Of a stretch of DNA of 64,000 bases, positions 25,124 to 33,636 are shown one piece after another. The stretch lies in assembly GCA_964573205.1 (NCBI GenBank), contig CAZNIT010000047.1:1-64000 (forward strand). Reading direction: 5' to 3'. Position numbers and translations under genes: made by a program. The notes beneath the pieces were generated by a model, which was not told where the DNA came from, searched no databases, and worked only from the letters and a program-made list of their open reading frames with translations. This stretch comes from QNZT01 sp964573205. Its GTDB lineage: Bacteria; Campylobacterota; Campylobacteria; Campylobacterales; QNZT01. Position 1 is the stretch's first letter, and each line of letters begins with the position of its first letter.

Positions 25124-27018
25124 ATTCAATCAACAGGTTGTATATCGTTTTAATCTTGACCATTTTTATCTCGATACTCTATCTTTATCATTCTGTATCA
25201 GATATTCATGATAAAATGGTCAACAATATCGAAAAAATCTTTATCCTCAAAGCCGGACAATTCGCGAAAAACATAGATGAAGAGATAAAAAACCATATAG
25301 ATAAAGATCTATATAAAACCTTAAAAGAAAATCCGGGATTAAGAGAGGTGCTTGAGCATACTTTTTCGGTAGTGATCACCCCTTCGTTTAAATATATATA
25401 TGTTTTATATAAAGACTCCAACGGAAAATATCGTTATCTTCTTGACGGCAGTAAAGAGGATAAAGGAGAATTCAACCAAAAACTAAACGTCAATGAAGAG
25501 AAGTGGGATCAAGCGTACAATACGCTAAAACCTCAAATAATACTTCAAAAAAATATTGACGGTCTATGGATTACATACCTAAAACCGATAATTTACGATA
25601 ACCGTGTCGAAGGTGTAATCGCCATAGATTTTTCGACGAATCTCTCCATTTACATCAGTAAACTCATAGCTCCTATTCAAAATGTATTTTTATATATTTT
25701 CGCGGCTATCGTAGTACTTCTTTCCGTACTTCTATATCAGGTGATCCTAAACATAAAAACGAAAAAAGAGAGTATTACCGACTCTTTAACCCAAGTTTAC
25801 AACCGTACATTTTTAAGAGATTTTCTAAAAAAAATACATCCCGAAAAATATCAGATAGCGATGCTGGATATCGATTTTTTCAAAAAGATCAACGACAACT
25901 ACGGTCATAAAGCGGGAGACTATATACTAAGCGAAGTGGCTATCATTCTTAAAAAGATCGTACGCGAAAAAGATATAATCATAAGATTCGGAGGCGAGGA
26001 GTTTTTGATATTTTTTTATAAACTTCCAAACGATGAGGATATAGCGGCTTCCATTTCACACAGAATAAGAGAAGAACTCGAAAACAGCAAATTCGTATAT
26101 GACGATACATCCATCAAAGTTACGACTTCAATCGGCGTAATGCTTCATCCCCAAAGATGCAAAAGCGTCTCCGACGCTATAAAAAAGGCCGACCAGCTGC
26201 TATACATAGCGAAAAAAGAGGGAAGAAACAAAGTCGTACTCGAATATGACGCCATTAAAGCCATCTCAACCGAAACAAACTCCATATATGAAGTGAAAGA
26301 GGCGCTTGACGACAACAGAATCATCTGTCACTATCAACCTATAATAAATCTGGACAGTTGTGAAGTCGTAAAATACGAAGCGCTCGTTCGCATGGTTTCA
26401 AAAGATGGAACGATAATCTATCCGAATAATTTTCTCGATGCCATCAGCGGTACGAATGTCTATAACGACCTGACGAAAAGAGTGATCGATATCGCATTCG
26501 AGACGATTAAAAAAGAGAAAGTTTCACTTAGCATAAACCTAAATTTATCTGATATCCTAAACAACATGATCTATAAAATCGTTATAGATGAGATAGTTCA
26601 AAACAAAGAGGTCGCAAAATGGCTGACGATCGAACTGTTGGAATATGAACAACTAAATACCGATATTTTGAAACAAAGACTATATGAAATTAAATCATAC
26701 GGCATTAAAATAGCTTTGGATGATTTTGGAAGCGGTTATTCCAACTTCGCTATCTTTCAAAGTTATCCTATCGACATACTTAAAATAGACGGTTCGCTCA
26801 TAAAAGAGATAGATAGTTCGAAAGTATCATACACTATCATAGAGTCGATTGCGCTTTTTAGCAGAAAACTGGAGATAGAAACCGTGGCGGAGTTTATCCA
26901 TAACGATAAAGTTCTAAAAATCATTAAAGATCTTGGCATCAGCTACGGACAGGGGTTTTATATAGGAGAGCCGGTTGAAAAAATCGTAGAGCGAAAAAAT
27001 GAGACGATAGACGCCTAA
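25120..27018 (+). CDS. membrane GGDEF-EAL protein with periplasmic sensor domain
   Basis: A 632-residue c-di-GMP enzyme. One membrane helix (about 5-25), a Cache-like periplasmic domain (about 28-185), a second helix (about 190-212), GGDEF (about 220-375) and EAL (about 390-625). The cyclase signature RFGGEEF is intact; the EAL domain has YEALVRM, NLNLSD, ALDDFGSG, ILKIDG and ETVAEF, so both activities are possible. It starts with TTG overlapping the previous stop (TTGA). With a TonB receptor and periplasmic protein in the same operon it is the probable output of an envelope-to-cytoplasm relay. The stop is followed by no clear terminator. Confidence 0.93.
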   Translation: MNSINRLYIVLILTIFISILYLYHSVSDIHDKMVNNIEKIFILKAGQFAKNIDEEIKNHIDKDLYKTLKENPGLREVLEHTFSVVITPSFKYIYVLYKDSNGKYRYLLDGSKEDKGEFNQKLNVNEEKWDQAYNTLKPQIILQKNIDGLWITYLKPIIYDNRVEGVIAIDFSTNLSIYISKLIAPIQNVFLYIFAAIVVLLSVLLYQVILNIKTKKESITDSLTQVYNRTFLRDFLKKIHPEKYQIAMLDIDFFKKINDNYGHKAGDYILSEVAIILKKIVREKDIIIRFGGEEFLIFFYKLPNDEDIAASISHRIREELENSKFVYDDTSIKVTTSIGVMLHPQRCKSVSDAIKKADQLLYIAKKEGRNKVVLEYDAIKAISTETNSIYEVKEALDDNRIICHYQPIINLDSCEVVKYEALVRMVSKDGTIIYPNNFLDAISGTNVYNDLTKRVIDIAFETIKKEKVSLSINLNLSDILNNMIYKIVIDEIVQNKEVAKWLTIELLEYEQLNTDILKQRLYEIKSYGIKIALDDFGSGYSNFAIFQSYPIDILKIDGSLIKEIDSSKVSYTIIESIALFSRKLEIETVAEFIHNDKVLKIIKDLGISYGQGFYIGEPVEKIVERKNETIDA

Positions 27019-27067
27019 AAGATCTAAAATCTACTTTCTACAAGCAAACTTTGCTAAAATATCTATT

Positions 27068-27814
27068 ATGAACAATTCAGAAAGTTTACTCAATCCACCA
27101 TCGACGGATTTTTGCATGCTCGATTACGAATGTGCCTATCTGCCTGAAAAAAAGGTTCGTATGCACTACAAATATGTCACGAAATCCTCCAAGACATTCA
27201 ACACGGCCGTAGTGCAAAGAGGTTGGCGAAGATTCGGAAGATACTATTTTCATCCTATATGTAAAGATTGTAACGAATGCAAAAGCTTGCGAATCGATGT
27301 AAATAGTTTTAAACTTTCAAGATCGCAAAAGAGATCGCAAAAGAGAAACAAGGATACCCGCATAGTCATACAAAAGCCTTCCATGACAAAAATGCATATA
27401 GATCTATACAACAAATATCATGATTTTAAGTCACAAAAAGACGGTTGGAAACAAAAAGGTATCAGTTATCATGATTATAGAGAAAATTTCGTACATGGAG
27501 CGTATGATTTCGGAAAAGAGGTGCTTTACATAAGAGATGAAAAACTCATAGGAGTTGACTTGATCGACATAGTCGATGACGGAATTAGCGCGATATATTT
27601 TTACTATGATCCTGATTATTCCAAGCTCTCTCTTGGAACTTTTTCGCTTCTTTATCAGATAGAACTTGCCAAAATATTAAATCTTAAATGGATATATCTT
27701 GGCTATTGGGTTGATGGCTGCAAAGCGTTCGCTTATAAAAAAGCGTTCACTCCGCAGCAAATACTAGAAGGTTTCCCCTCACAATACGAACCGTATGAGT
27801 GGCAAGATATCTAA
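27068..27814 (+). CDS. bpt: aspartate/glutamate leucyltransferase (Bpt, ATE family)
   Basis: A 248-residue aminoacyl-tRNA-protein transferase that adds leucine to N-terminal Asp or Glu, marking proteins for ClpAP. The N-terminal cysteine cluster is present (C16 and the CKDCNECK group), then the transferase core with HDYRENF, IYFYYDPDYSKLSLGT and WIYLGYWVDGCKAFAYK, characteristic of the bacterial Bpt branch. A candidate -10 (TAAAAT, 27053-27058) is close to the ATG. It converges with the hexapeptide acyltransferase gene; the sequence CTAA serves as stop for both strands (4-nt overlap). Confidence 0.93.
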   Translation: MNNSESLLNPPSTDFCMLDYECAYLPEKKVRMHYKYVTKSSKTFNTAVVQRGWRRFGRYYFHPICKDCNECKSLRIDVNSFKLSRSQKRSQKRNKDTRIVIQKPSMTKMHIDLYNKYHDFKSQKDGWKQKGISYHDYRENFVHGAYDFGKEVLYIRDEKLIGVDLIDIVDDGISAIYFYYDPDYSKLSLGTFSLLYQIELAKILNLKWIYLGYWVDGCKAFAYKKAFTPQQILEGFPSQYEPYEWQDI

Positions 27815-28260
27815 CGATAGATAGATATATCTATATCGGTTTTTAAAACTTTCGCCGGAATTCCGCCTACTATGGTATTGTCGGGAACATCTTTTAAAAC
27901 TACCGCATTTGCACCTATGACGCAATTTTTACCAATTTTAACGGGTCCTAATATCTTTGCGCCCGGAGCTATGACGGTATTGTCTCCGATAACAGGTACT
28001 TCGTAAATTTTTGATGTTCCGCCGATGGTAACGCCGGCTCCGACCATGACATTTTCTCCCAAAACGGCTCGATCATGAATGACGACGCCTATTCCTCCGT
28101 ATCCAAGAACCGTACCCTTTCCGAGTTTCGCACCGAGCGTTATTTGACAACCGAACAACAATCTGACAAACACTATGTTTATCAACTTCGGTAAAATGGG
28201 AATTTTTAGATCGTGCAGAAAAAGTGCGAAATAGTAAATATAAACTACAACTTTACTCAC
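27811..28260 (-). CDS. serine O-acetyltransferase-like hexapeptide acyltransferase
   Basis: A 149-residue left-handed beta-helix protein. The hexapeptide repeats run from about 40 to 125 (LGAKLGKGTVLGYGGIGVVI, then VIGDNTVIAPGAKILGPV), ending with GGIPAKVLK as in CysE-type enzymes. The long N-terminal helical domain of true CysE is missing, so it is more likely an O-acetyltransferase acting on a sugar or cell-surface precursor than the cysteine-biosynthesis enzyme. It lies downstream of an mlaE-like gene on the same strand (62 nt gap). The catalytic-type histidine (VVIHDRA) is present. Confidence 0.8.
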   Translation of the reverse strand: MSKVVVYIYYFALFLHDLKIPILPKLINIVFVRLLFGCQITLGAKLGKGTVLGYGGIGVVIHDRAVLGENVMVGAGVTIGGTSKIYEVPVIGDNTVIAPGAKILGPVKIGKNCVIGANAVVLKDVPDNTIVGGIPAKVLKTDIDISIYR

Positions 28261-28322
28261 TGTTTTATCCTTTATATGATGTTAATAACAAGTAGATCGA
28301 CACATACTTGCTTGTCTTGACC

Positions 28323-29123
28323 CTACCATCCGAGCACAAGAAAGAAAGAGGAGAGAAAATAATCCATTACAAACACGGTTATAGAACCCAGAACAACCGC
28401 ATTTGTCGTAGCCTGCCCTACTCCCCTTGCCCCTCCGCCGGCGGTATAGCCTATATATGTACCGATAGAACCCACTAAAAAACCGAAAATAAAACCTTTT
28501 ATCACACCGGTAAAAATATCACTTAGATCTAAATACATATTTATAGTATTGATAAACTCGGTTTTGTTCACACCCAATGCATGAACTGAAATCATATAGG
28601 CGCTCAAAGCTCCTAAAAAATCAAAAATTATTATAAGAATAGGTAAGGATACGGTTGTGGCTATGACGCGTGGAATAATCAAATACTTTTTTGAATCAAC
28701 AGCCAAAGTATCAAGAGCATCTATCTGCTCGGTCACACGCATAGTACCAAGTTCGGCCGCCATAGCGCTTATGGCGCGAGAAGTGAGCATCAAACCCGCA
28801 AATACCGGTCCAAGCTCTCTAAAAATCGATATGAAGATAGGATATCCCATCAAGTTTTCCGCACCAAACTCATGAAAGCCCTGATAAAGTTGAACGGCTT
28901 CAACCATGCCGGTAAATGTTCCGGTAAGAAAGATAACGCCTATCGATCCGATACCGACTATCTGTATCTGCTTAAAAGTCTCTTTTAAACGATACGGTTT
29001 TTTTATATATAACGGTAAGAGATTAAGCTGAAAAAGCACAAAGGTGCCAAGTCCATTAAATGAATTTATAAACCAGAGAAAAATTTTGCCGATATATGCA
29101 AAAAAATTTTCAATATATGACAT
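28323..29123 (-). CDS. mlaE: MlaE-family ABC transporter permease
   Basis: A 266-residue polytopic permease of the MlaE/Ttg2B/YrbE family, the membrane part of transporters that move phospholipids between inner and outer membranes. It has the family signature ELGPVFAGLMLTSRAISAMA and EQIDAL followed by IPRVIATTVSLP. Partners MlaF (ATPase) and MlaD (MCE protein) are not adjacent: the next gene on the strand is an acyltransferase and the divergent neighbour is fliL. They may be encoded elsewhere. No signal for a shorter start; the ATG lies just before a hydrophobic N-terminal helix. Confidence 0.9.
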   Translation of the reverse strand: MSYIENFFAYIGKIFLWFINSFNGLGTFVLFQLNLLPLYIKKPYRLKETFKQIQIVGIGSIGVIFLTGTFTGMVEAVQLYQGFHEFGAENLMGYPIFISIFRELGPVFAGLMLTSRAISAMAAELGTMRVTEQIDALDTLAVDSKKYLIIPRVIATTVSLPILIIIFDFLGALSAYMISVHALGVNKTEFINTINMYLDLSDIFTGVIKGFIFGFLVGSIGTYIGYTAGGGARGVGQATTNAVVLGSITVFVMDYFLSSFFLVLGW

Positions 29124-29271
29124 TTATTGATATACCTTTGTGCTTTTTACCCAAAATGGAAATATTATATAACTTTGTGAAAAAAAACTAAACTTTTTTT
29201 GGATATGTACGATATTGCTTATAACAAAAAACTCTTATCTGTCAAAGATAATAACAAAAGAAAGGATAATC

Positions 29272-29838
29272 ATGGCTGAAGCAACCGAAAATGCAGAAGT
29301 GGCGGTAGAACAAAAAAAGAGCGGCGGATCAAATCTGTTATTGATAATAATAGCGGTTATGCTCTCTCTCATATTAATAGGAGGCGGGATCGGGGCTTAT
29401 TTGCTCCTTAGTGAAGATGAGGCGGTACTAAATGATGCAAGTAACGCGCAACAGACACAGATGACCGCACAAGCGGCAACTACGGTACAACCGACGGTGT
29501 CCGACAGATCGCAAAGAAAAACGGACTATACGAATATCGGACCTATGTATCCGCTGGATCCGTTTATAGTAAATCTATTTAGTGAAGACGGAAGCAGGTA
29601 TCTTAAAACCTCGATAAATCTCGAACTGGGAATGCAAGAGCTTGCAACCGAGCTGGACGCGAAAAAACCTCTGATAAGAGATATCATCATCAAAGCTCTC
29701 TCAGCAAAATCATATGAGGAAATCAGTACCATTGCCGGAAAAGAGAACCTCAAAGACGAGATAGTGGCTAATGTCAACGGAGTGCTTAAAGATGGTAAGA
29801 TCAACAATGTATTTTTCACGGATTTTGTAATTCAGTAA
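29272..29838 (+). CDS. fliL: flagellar basal-body-associated protein FliL
   Basis: A 188-residue single-pass inner-membrane protein: a short cytoplasmic tail, one helix (about 22-46), a low-complexity linker rich in Gln, Thr and Ala, and a periplasmic FliL domain (about 90-188: PLDPFIVNLFSEDGSRYLKT, then IRDIIIKALSAKSYEEI). FliL surrounds the stator and supports torque. The frame extends to 29215, but ATG at 29272 has AAAGGA 5 nt before it. The stop overlaps acpS by one base (TAATG), so the two are coupled, an odd functional pairing but one found in related genomes. Confidence 0.92.
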   Translation: MAEATENAEVAVEQKKSGGSNLLLIIIAVMLSLILIGGGIGAYLLLSEDEAVLNDASNAQQTQMTAQAATTVQPTVSDRSQRKTDYTNIGPMYPLDPFIVNLFSEDGSRYLKTSINLELGMQELATELDAKKPLIRDIIIKALSAKSYEEISTIAGKENLKDEIVANVNGVLKDGKINNVFFTDFVIQ

Positions 29839-30218
29839 TGATAGGCATAGATATCGTTGAAATAAAAAGGATGGAAAGACTTTTGCAAAAAGATTCAAAA
29901 AGCGCGCTTAGGCGCTTTTTGAGTGATGAAGAGATCGCTCTATCGAAATCTTCCGCCCAAACCGTAGCCGGTTTTTACGCCGCGAAAGAAGCCGTCGCCA
30001 AAGCTTTAGGATGCGGAATCGGTAAAAAATGCGCCTTTTTGAGCATAAAGATACATAAAGATGAAAACAATGCCCCCTATTTTACTCTCGATAAAACTCT
30101 CATAGAAGAGTTTTGTATCAAAGAGAGCTCACTCTCGATAACTCATGACGGTGGTTTCGCGATAGCGGTGGTATATCTTCTTAGTGACAAAACCGTTTTC
30201 AAAAAATTACACCACTAA
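29838..30218 (+). CDS. acpS: holo-[acyl-carrier-protein] synthase
   Basis: A 126-residue enzyme that transfers 4'-phosphopantetheine from CoA to acyl carrier protein. Family motifs: GIDIVEI at the start (Mg-binding Asp), FYAAKEAVAKALG (catalytic/metal Glu) and SITHDGGFAIAV near the end. Normal length. Starts inside the fliL stop (TAATG). No terminator is clear in the 216 nt before the next small gene, a region that is very AT-rich up to about 30360. Confidence 0.96.
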   Translation: MIGIDIVEIKRMERLLQKDSKSALRRFLSDEEIALSKSSAQTVAGFYAAKEAVAKALGCGIGKKCAFLSIKIHKDENNAPYFTLDKTLIEEFCIKESSLSITHDGGFAIAVVYLLSDKTVFKKLHH

Positions 30219-30360
30219 AATGTAACGAAAATACACACCTTATTTTTTTAATATTTATTTATTTTCTCAAATAATCATGAATATCTTTCATTAAAAACTT
30301 TAACTTTTTTTTAAATAAATACTCTACAGTTCAAAAATATTATCTTTTGAATTTTTATGA

Positions 30361-30428
30361 CGATATATAAATATCGGGGCAAGGTGAAGCTTTACAACGA
30401 AGATGAACTCTTAACCCCGTTCAAGGAG
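30361..30428 (+). ncRNA. candidate structured leader (cis-regulatory RNA) before a 48-residue membrane protein
   Basis: Pairing by eye: CGGGG (30375-30379) with CCCCG (30415-30419) closes a junction holding two hairpins, GUGA/UUAC (30384-30395, loop AGCU) and AAGA/UCUU (30400-30412). The loop of the second, UGAAC (30404-30408), is complementary to GUUCA (30419-30423), which lies directly before the AAGGAG ribosome site. An alternative hairpin CGATAT/ATATCG (30361-30376) would compete with the closing stem. A three-way junction with a loop-to-ribosome-site pseudoknot would be riboswitch-like. I cannot match it to a known class. Stems are short, so chance is a real possibility. Confidence 0.35.
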
Positions 30429-30434
30429 TAAAAT

Positions 30435-30581
30435 ATGTTTATAACCGTAGGTCTGTTTTTATCGGTAGTCGTGTTACTGCTGATAGGATATATAGGAGAA
30501 TTGCTAAGTTCGGCGGTCTCCAAGGAAGAGGTATATGAAGAGGAATTTCAGTGTGAAAATGTCGCGCCAAGCAGCGCATAA
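30435..30581 (+). CDS. 48-residue single-pass membrane protein
   Basis: ATG at 30435 follows AAGGAG with a 6-7 nt spacer. The product has one hydrophobic helix (about residues 3-22: ITVGLFLSVVVLLLIGYIG) and an acidic tail (KEEVYEEEFQCENVAPSSA) with a single cysteine. Such proteins often act as small subunits or regulators of membrane complexes. I do not recognise a family. The strong ribosome site, ordinary codon use and possible leader structure support it as a real gene. A second small membrane protein gene follows 131 nt downstream. Confidence 0.7.
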   Translation: MFITVGLFLSVVVLLLIGYIGELLSSAVSKEEVYEEEFQCENVAPSSA

Positions 30582-30712
30582 AAAGAAGTATATATTATAA
30601 TACGGAAATTTAGCAAATCCTTTTGTTAGTAAATATTTTTAATTATATATTAAGTTATATTCAATATACTTAATTTGTTAAAAGTTTGCATTATTGCAAG
30701 AAAGGATTTATT

Positions 30713-30895
30713 ATGAAAATTTTAACATATATTTCAACCATTTTACTTTTTGTGGCGACAAGTCTCATTTTGGTAATAGGGATTGTAGCCGATTATATAA
30801 AAACTTACTTTCCAGCCGTGGTGAAGTTTGTTGCCAAAAGTAGAAACATCAAGTACAAAGCGAACAATCGAGTCGGACATATATCTTTCACATAA
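30713..30895 (+). CDS. 60-residue hypothetical membrane protein
   Basis: ATG at 30713 follows AAAGGA (30701-30706). The frame could start at 30686 but the ribosome site favours this ATG. One long hydrophobic segment (about residues 4-27, YISTILLFVATSLILVIGIV) is followed by a short region with YFPAVVKFVAK and a basic tail (KSRNIKYKANNR). No family recognised. An imperfect palindrome in the upstream AT-rich region (about 30650-30671) may be part of the promoter. A GC-rich hairpin follows the gene. Confidence 0.6.
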   Translation: MKILTYISTILLFVATSLILVIGIVADYIKTYFPAVVKFVAKSRNIKYKANNRVGHISFT

Positions 30896-30914
30896 CGAAT
30901 TCAGGTAAAAAACT

Positions 30915-30954
30915 AAACTGCCGGATTAAGTTAACCTCTCTTGTCCGGCGGTTT
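30915..30954 (+). terminator. hairpin downstream of the 60-residue gene
   Basis: AAACTGCCGGA pairs with TCCGGCGGTTT (11 bp, one G-U pair) around an 18-nt loop, 20 nt past the stop. It is followed by GCTCCATCTTT, a poor U-tract. Probable terminator. Confidence 0.55.
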
Positions 30955-30998
30955 GCTCCATCTTTAAAATATCATCAAACTTTTATTTCTCTCAAAAA

Positions 30999-31661
30999 AT
31001 GACTATCTTAAAATTTTTAAAGACAACTTTAATCACTTCTCTTACTCTAACCATCTTTTACTTTATAATTTCACATATTTTACTTTTTTTCACTCCAAAT
31101 ACTAATTCATCGACACAAAACAGTAGATATGAAGTCTCTATTTTTCATGATAGAGCTCATACCGAGATAATTATAAAGACAAAAGATCTTATTCCGACAT
31201 TAAAAACAAAGTTAAAGCCTTTTATTAAAAATCTTTCAGGCGGTTATCTTGCATTTAGCTATGGTGACCAATATTTTATGCTTCATACAAAAAGGTGGAA
31301 AGACCTAGGGTTTAAAACTGCATTAAAAGCTCTTTTAATAAATACCCCGGCCGTCATTAAAGTCGGTCATTACAATGCAATCAAAAAAGATAGCTCGATC
31401 ATAAAAATTCATATTTCAAAAAGTGTTCTTGAAAAACTACAAACCTATATATTAAACTCCTTTAAACGCAAAGATGATGCGCTTATTGCATTAAACATTT
31501 CAGATAAAGAGAGATATCTCTATTATTTTCAAGCGAAAAAATCGTACAACCTTTTTTACACCTGCAATACATATACGGGAAATATTTTAAGAAAAAGCGG
31601 CCTACCGGTCTCTTTGTGGACACCTCTGGCATATCAAGTAGTTTATCATTTTCCAAAGTAG
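30999..31661 (+). CDS. DUF2459 (TIGR02117-type) protein, putative envelope cysteine hydrolase
   Basis: A 220-residue protein with an N-terminal membrane anchor or signal (about 10-32) and a DUF2459 domain: a HTEIIIKTKDLIP segment, a LAFSYGDQYFML strand, and the conserved YNLFYTCNTYTGNILRKSGL with PVSLWTPLA near the end. The conserved histidine, cysteine and the order resemble NlpC/P60-like papain folds, but no activity is established for the family. The gene is noticeably more AT-rich than its neighbours, which may indicate acquisition. The ATG at 30999 has no obvious Shine-Dalgarno. Confidence 0.75.
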   Translation: MTILKFLKTTLITSLTLTIFYFIISHILLFFTPNTNSSTQNSRYEVSIFHDRAHTEIIIKTKDLIPTLKTKLKPFIKNLSGGYLAFSYGDQYFMLHTKRWKDLGFKTALKALLINTPAVIKVGHYNAIKKDSSIIKIHISKSVLEKLQTYILNSFKRKDDALIALNISDKERYLYYFQAKKSYNLFYTCNTYTGNILRKSGLPVSLWTPLAYQVVYHFPK

Positions 31662-31713
31662 TTAAGCAATTATTTAGTACCATAATTTAAAAACTAAAAC
31701 GAGTGGAAAAAGA

Positions 31714-33636
31714 ATGTCAAACGACTGTAAAAAAGCTTATATAACGACCCCCATATACTATGTAAACGATGTTCCTCATATAGGTCATGCATATACTACG
31801 ATTATCGCGGATACTCTGGCAAGATACTCAAGACTCATAGGTCTTAAAACTCTCTTTGTAACGGGAACCGACGAACATGGACAAAAGATTCAAGAAGCTG
31901 CCAAACAAAGAGGAAAAGATCCTCAGAAGTATGCTGATGAAATTAGCGGAAAATTTCGTTCTTTGTGGGATGAATTCGATATAAGTTACGATATTTTCAT
32001 AAGAACTACAGATGAAAAGCATAAAAAAGGTGTTCAAAAAGCGTTTGAAACAATGCACGAAAAAGGCGATATATATAAAGATGATTACGAAGGTTTTTAC
32101 TGCGTAAGCTGCGAAACGTTTTTTACAAAAACTCAATTAATCGACAACGAATTTTGTCCCGATTGCGGCAAACCGACCTCCATCGTAAAAGAGGAGAGCT
32201 ACTTTTTCAAATTATCAAAATATGAAAAAAGGCTTCTTGAGTGGTACGAAGATAAAGACAAATGCGTACTACCCAAAGCGAAAAAAAATGAAGTCATAAA
32301 TTTCGTAAAACAGGGACTCAACGATCTCTCCATCACAAGAACGAGTTTCGATTGGGGGGTGAAGCTTCCAAAATCTCTAAACGATCCAAAACATGTCATG
32401 TATGTCTGGCTGGATGCTCTTTTAAACTATATAACAGCTCTTGGATACGGAACAGATGAGAAAAATATGGTGTTTTGGCCGGCGACAGTTCATCTTGTCG
32501 GAAAAGATATATTAAGATTTCATGCTATCTACTGGCCGGCATTTTTGATGAGCCTTGATCTTCCGCTTCCAAAGCACATCGGAGCTCATGGGTGGTGGAC
32601 GAGAAACGGCGAAAAAATGAGTAAATCTAAAAAAAATGTTGTTGATCCAAGAGAGGTGGCAGATGCTTATGGACTAGACAACTTCAGATACTTTATGTTA
32701 AGAGAAGTACCTTTTGGACAAGACGGCGACTTCAGCCAAAAAGCTCTGATAGACCGTATAAACTCGGATTTAGGCAACGATCTTGGAAACCTTTTAAACA
32801 GAATCATCGGCATGAGTGGAAAATATAACGAGTTTGTGATAGATTCGAAAGATGTTTTGACGTATCATAAGAAAGAGATAGAAACTGCCGACAAAATCAT
32901 AGATACACTCAGCCGATACATTTACGATCTCCAATTAAACAGATATCTCGAAGAACTTTGGAAAATTTTAACTCTGGCGAATCAATCGATAGCGATTTAC
33001 GAGCCTTGGTCGAAAATGAAAGAGGATAAAAAAGATGAAGCACTGGCGTTAGTGGCGCTTGTAGCCAACCTTTTGGCGAAAGTTACGCTTCTTTTAAGTC
33101 CGGTTATGCCGAAAATTTGTGAGACGATCGCTAACTCGTTGGGAATCTTTATAAATAAAGAGAATTACGAGAAACTGATAACGCAAAAAAAGCTTTTAAA
33201 TAGATTTATGATACAAAAAACTCCCCCTTTATTTCCGAAAATAGAAAAGGAACTTCTGAAAACTCCCGATCCCGAACAAAAAGAGCAAGACATTAGTGAA
33301 AAAAATGACGGGATAATCACAATCGACCGATTTTTCGAAACGAAACTCAAAATCGGTACTATTTTGGAAGCCCGAGAGATTCCAAAAAGTGATAGACTGT
33401 TAAAACTGAAAGTCGATTTGGGAGAAAAAGATCCCCGTCAGATCATAGCTGGTATAAAAGAGTACTACTCACCGAATGATCTCGTAAATACTCAAGTATG
33501 CGTAGTCTCAAATTTAAAGCCCGCAAAAATTATGGGTTATCTCTCCGAAGGTATGCTTCTAGCCGCAAAAGATAAAAAATCACTCTCTCTACTTCGCCCC
33601 GAATCTCACAAAGAAAGCGGTACGCCTGTTGGATGA
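31714..33636 (+). CDS. metG: methionyl-tRNA synthetase with C-terminal tRNA-binding domain
   Basis: A 640-residue class I synthetase. The nucleotide-binding motifs are PHIGHAYTT near the N-terminus and KMSKSKKN near residue 310. A zinc knuckle (CVSCETFF...CPDCG) lies in the connective peptide, followed by the helical anticodon-binding domain. The last 105 residues form an EMAPII/Trbp111-type tRNA-binding domain (IDRFFETKLKIGTILEAREI). GTGGAAAAAGA precedes the ATG. The next gene overlaps by 4 nt. Confidence 0.97.
   Translation: MSNDCKKAYITTPIYYVNDVPHIGHAYTTIIADTLARYSRLIGLKTLFVTGTDEHGQKIQEAAKQRGKDPQKYADEISGKFRSLWDEFDISYDIFIRTTDEKHKKGVQKAFETMHEKGDIYKDDYEGFYCVSCETFFTKTQLIDNEFCPDCGKPTSIVKEESYFFKLSKYEKRLLEWYEDKDKCVLPKAKKNEVINFVKQGLNDLSITRTSFDWGVKLPKSLNDPKHVMYVWLDALLNYITALGYGTDEKNMVFWPATVHLVGKDILRFHAIYWPAFLMSLDLPLPKHIGAHGWWTRNGEKMSKSKKNVVDPREVADAYGLDNFRYFMLREVPFGQDGDFSQKALIDRINSDLGNDLGNLLNRIIGMSGKYNEFVIDSKDVLTYHKKEIETADKIIDTLSRYIYDLQLNRYLEELWKILTLANQSIAIYEPWSKMKEDKKDEALALVALVANLLAKVTLLLSPVMPKICETIANSLGIFINKENYEKLITQKKLLNRFMIQKTPPLFPKIEKELLKTPDPEQKEQDISEKNDGIITIDRFFETKLKIGTILEAREIPKSDRLLKLKVDLGEKDPRQIIAGIKEYYSPNDLVNTQVCVVSNLKPAKIMGYLSEGMLLAAKDKKSLSLLRPESHKESGTPVG

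Noticed and set aside
29190..29240. A GG...GC pattern upstream of fliL considered as a sigma-54 promoter.
   Set aside because: The spacing between GG and GC is 14 nt rather than the required 10, and the flanks do not match.
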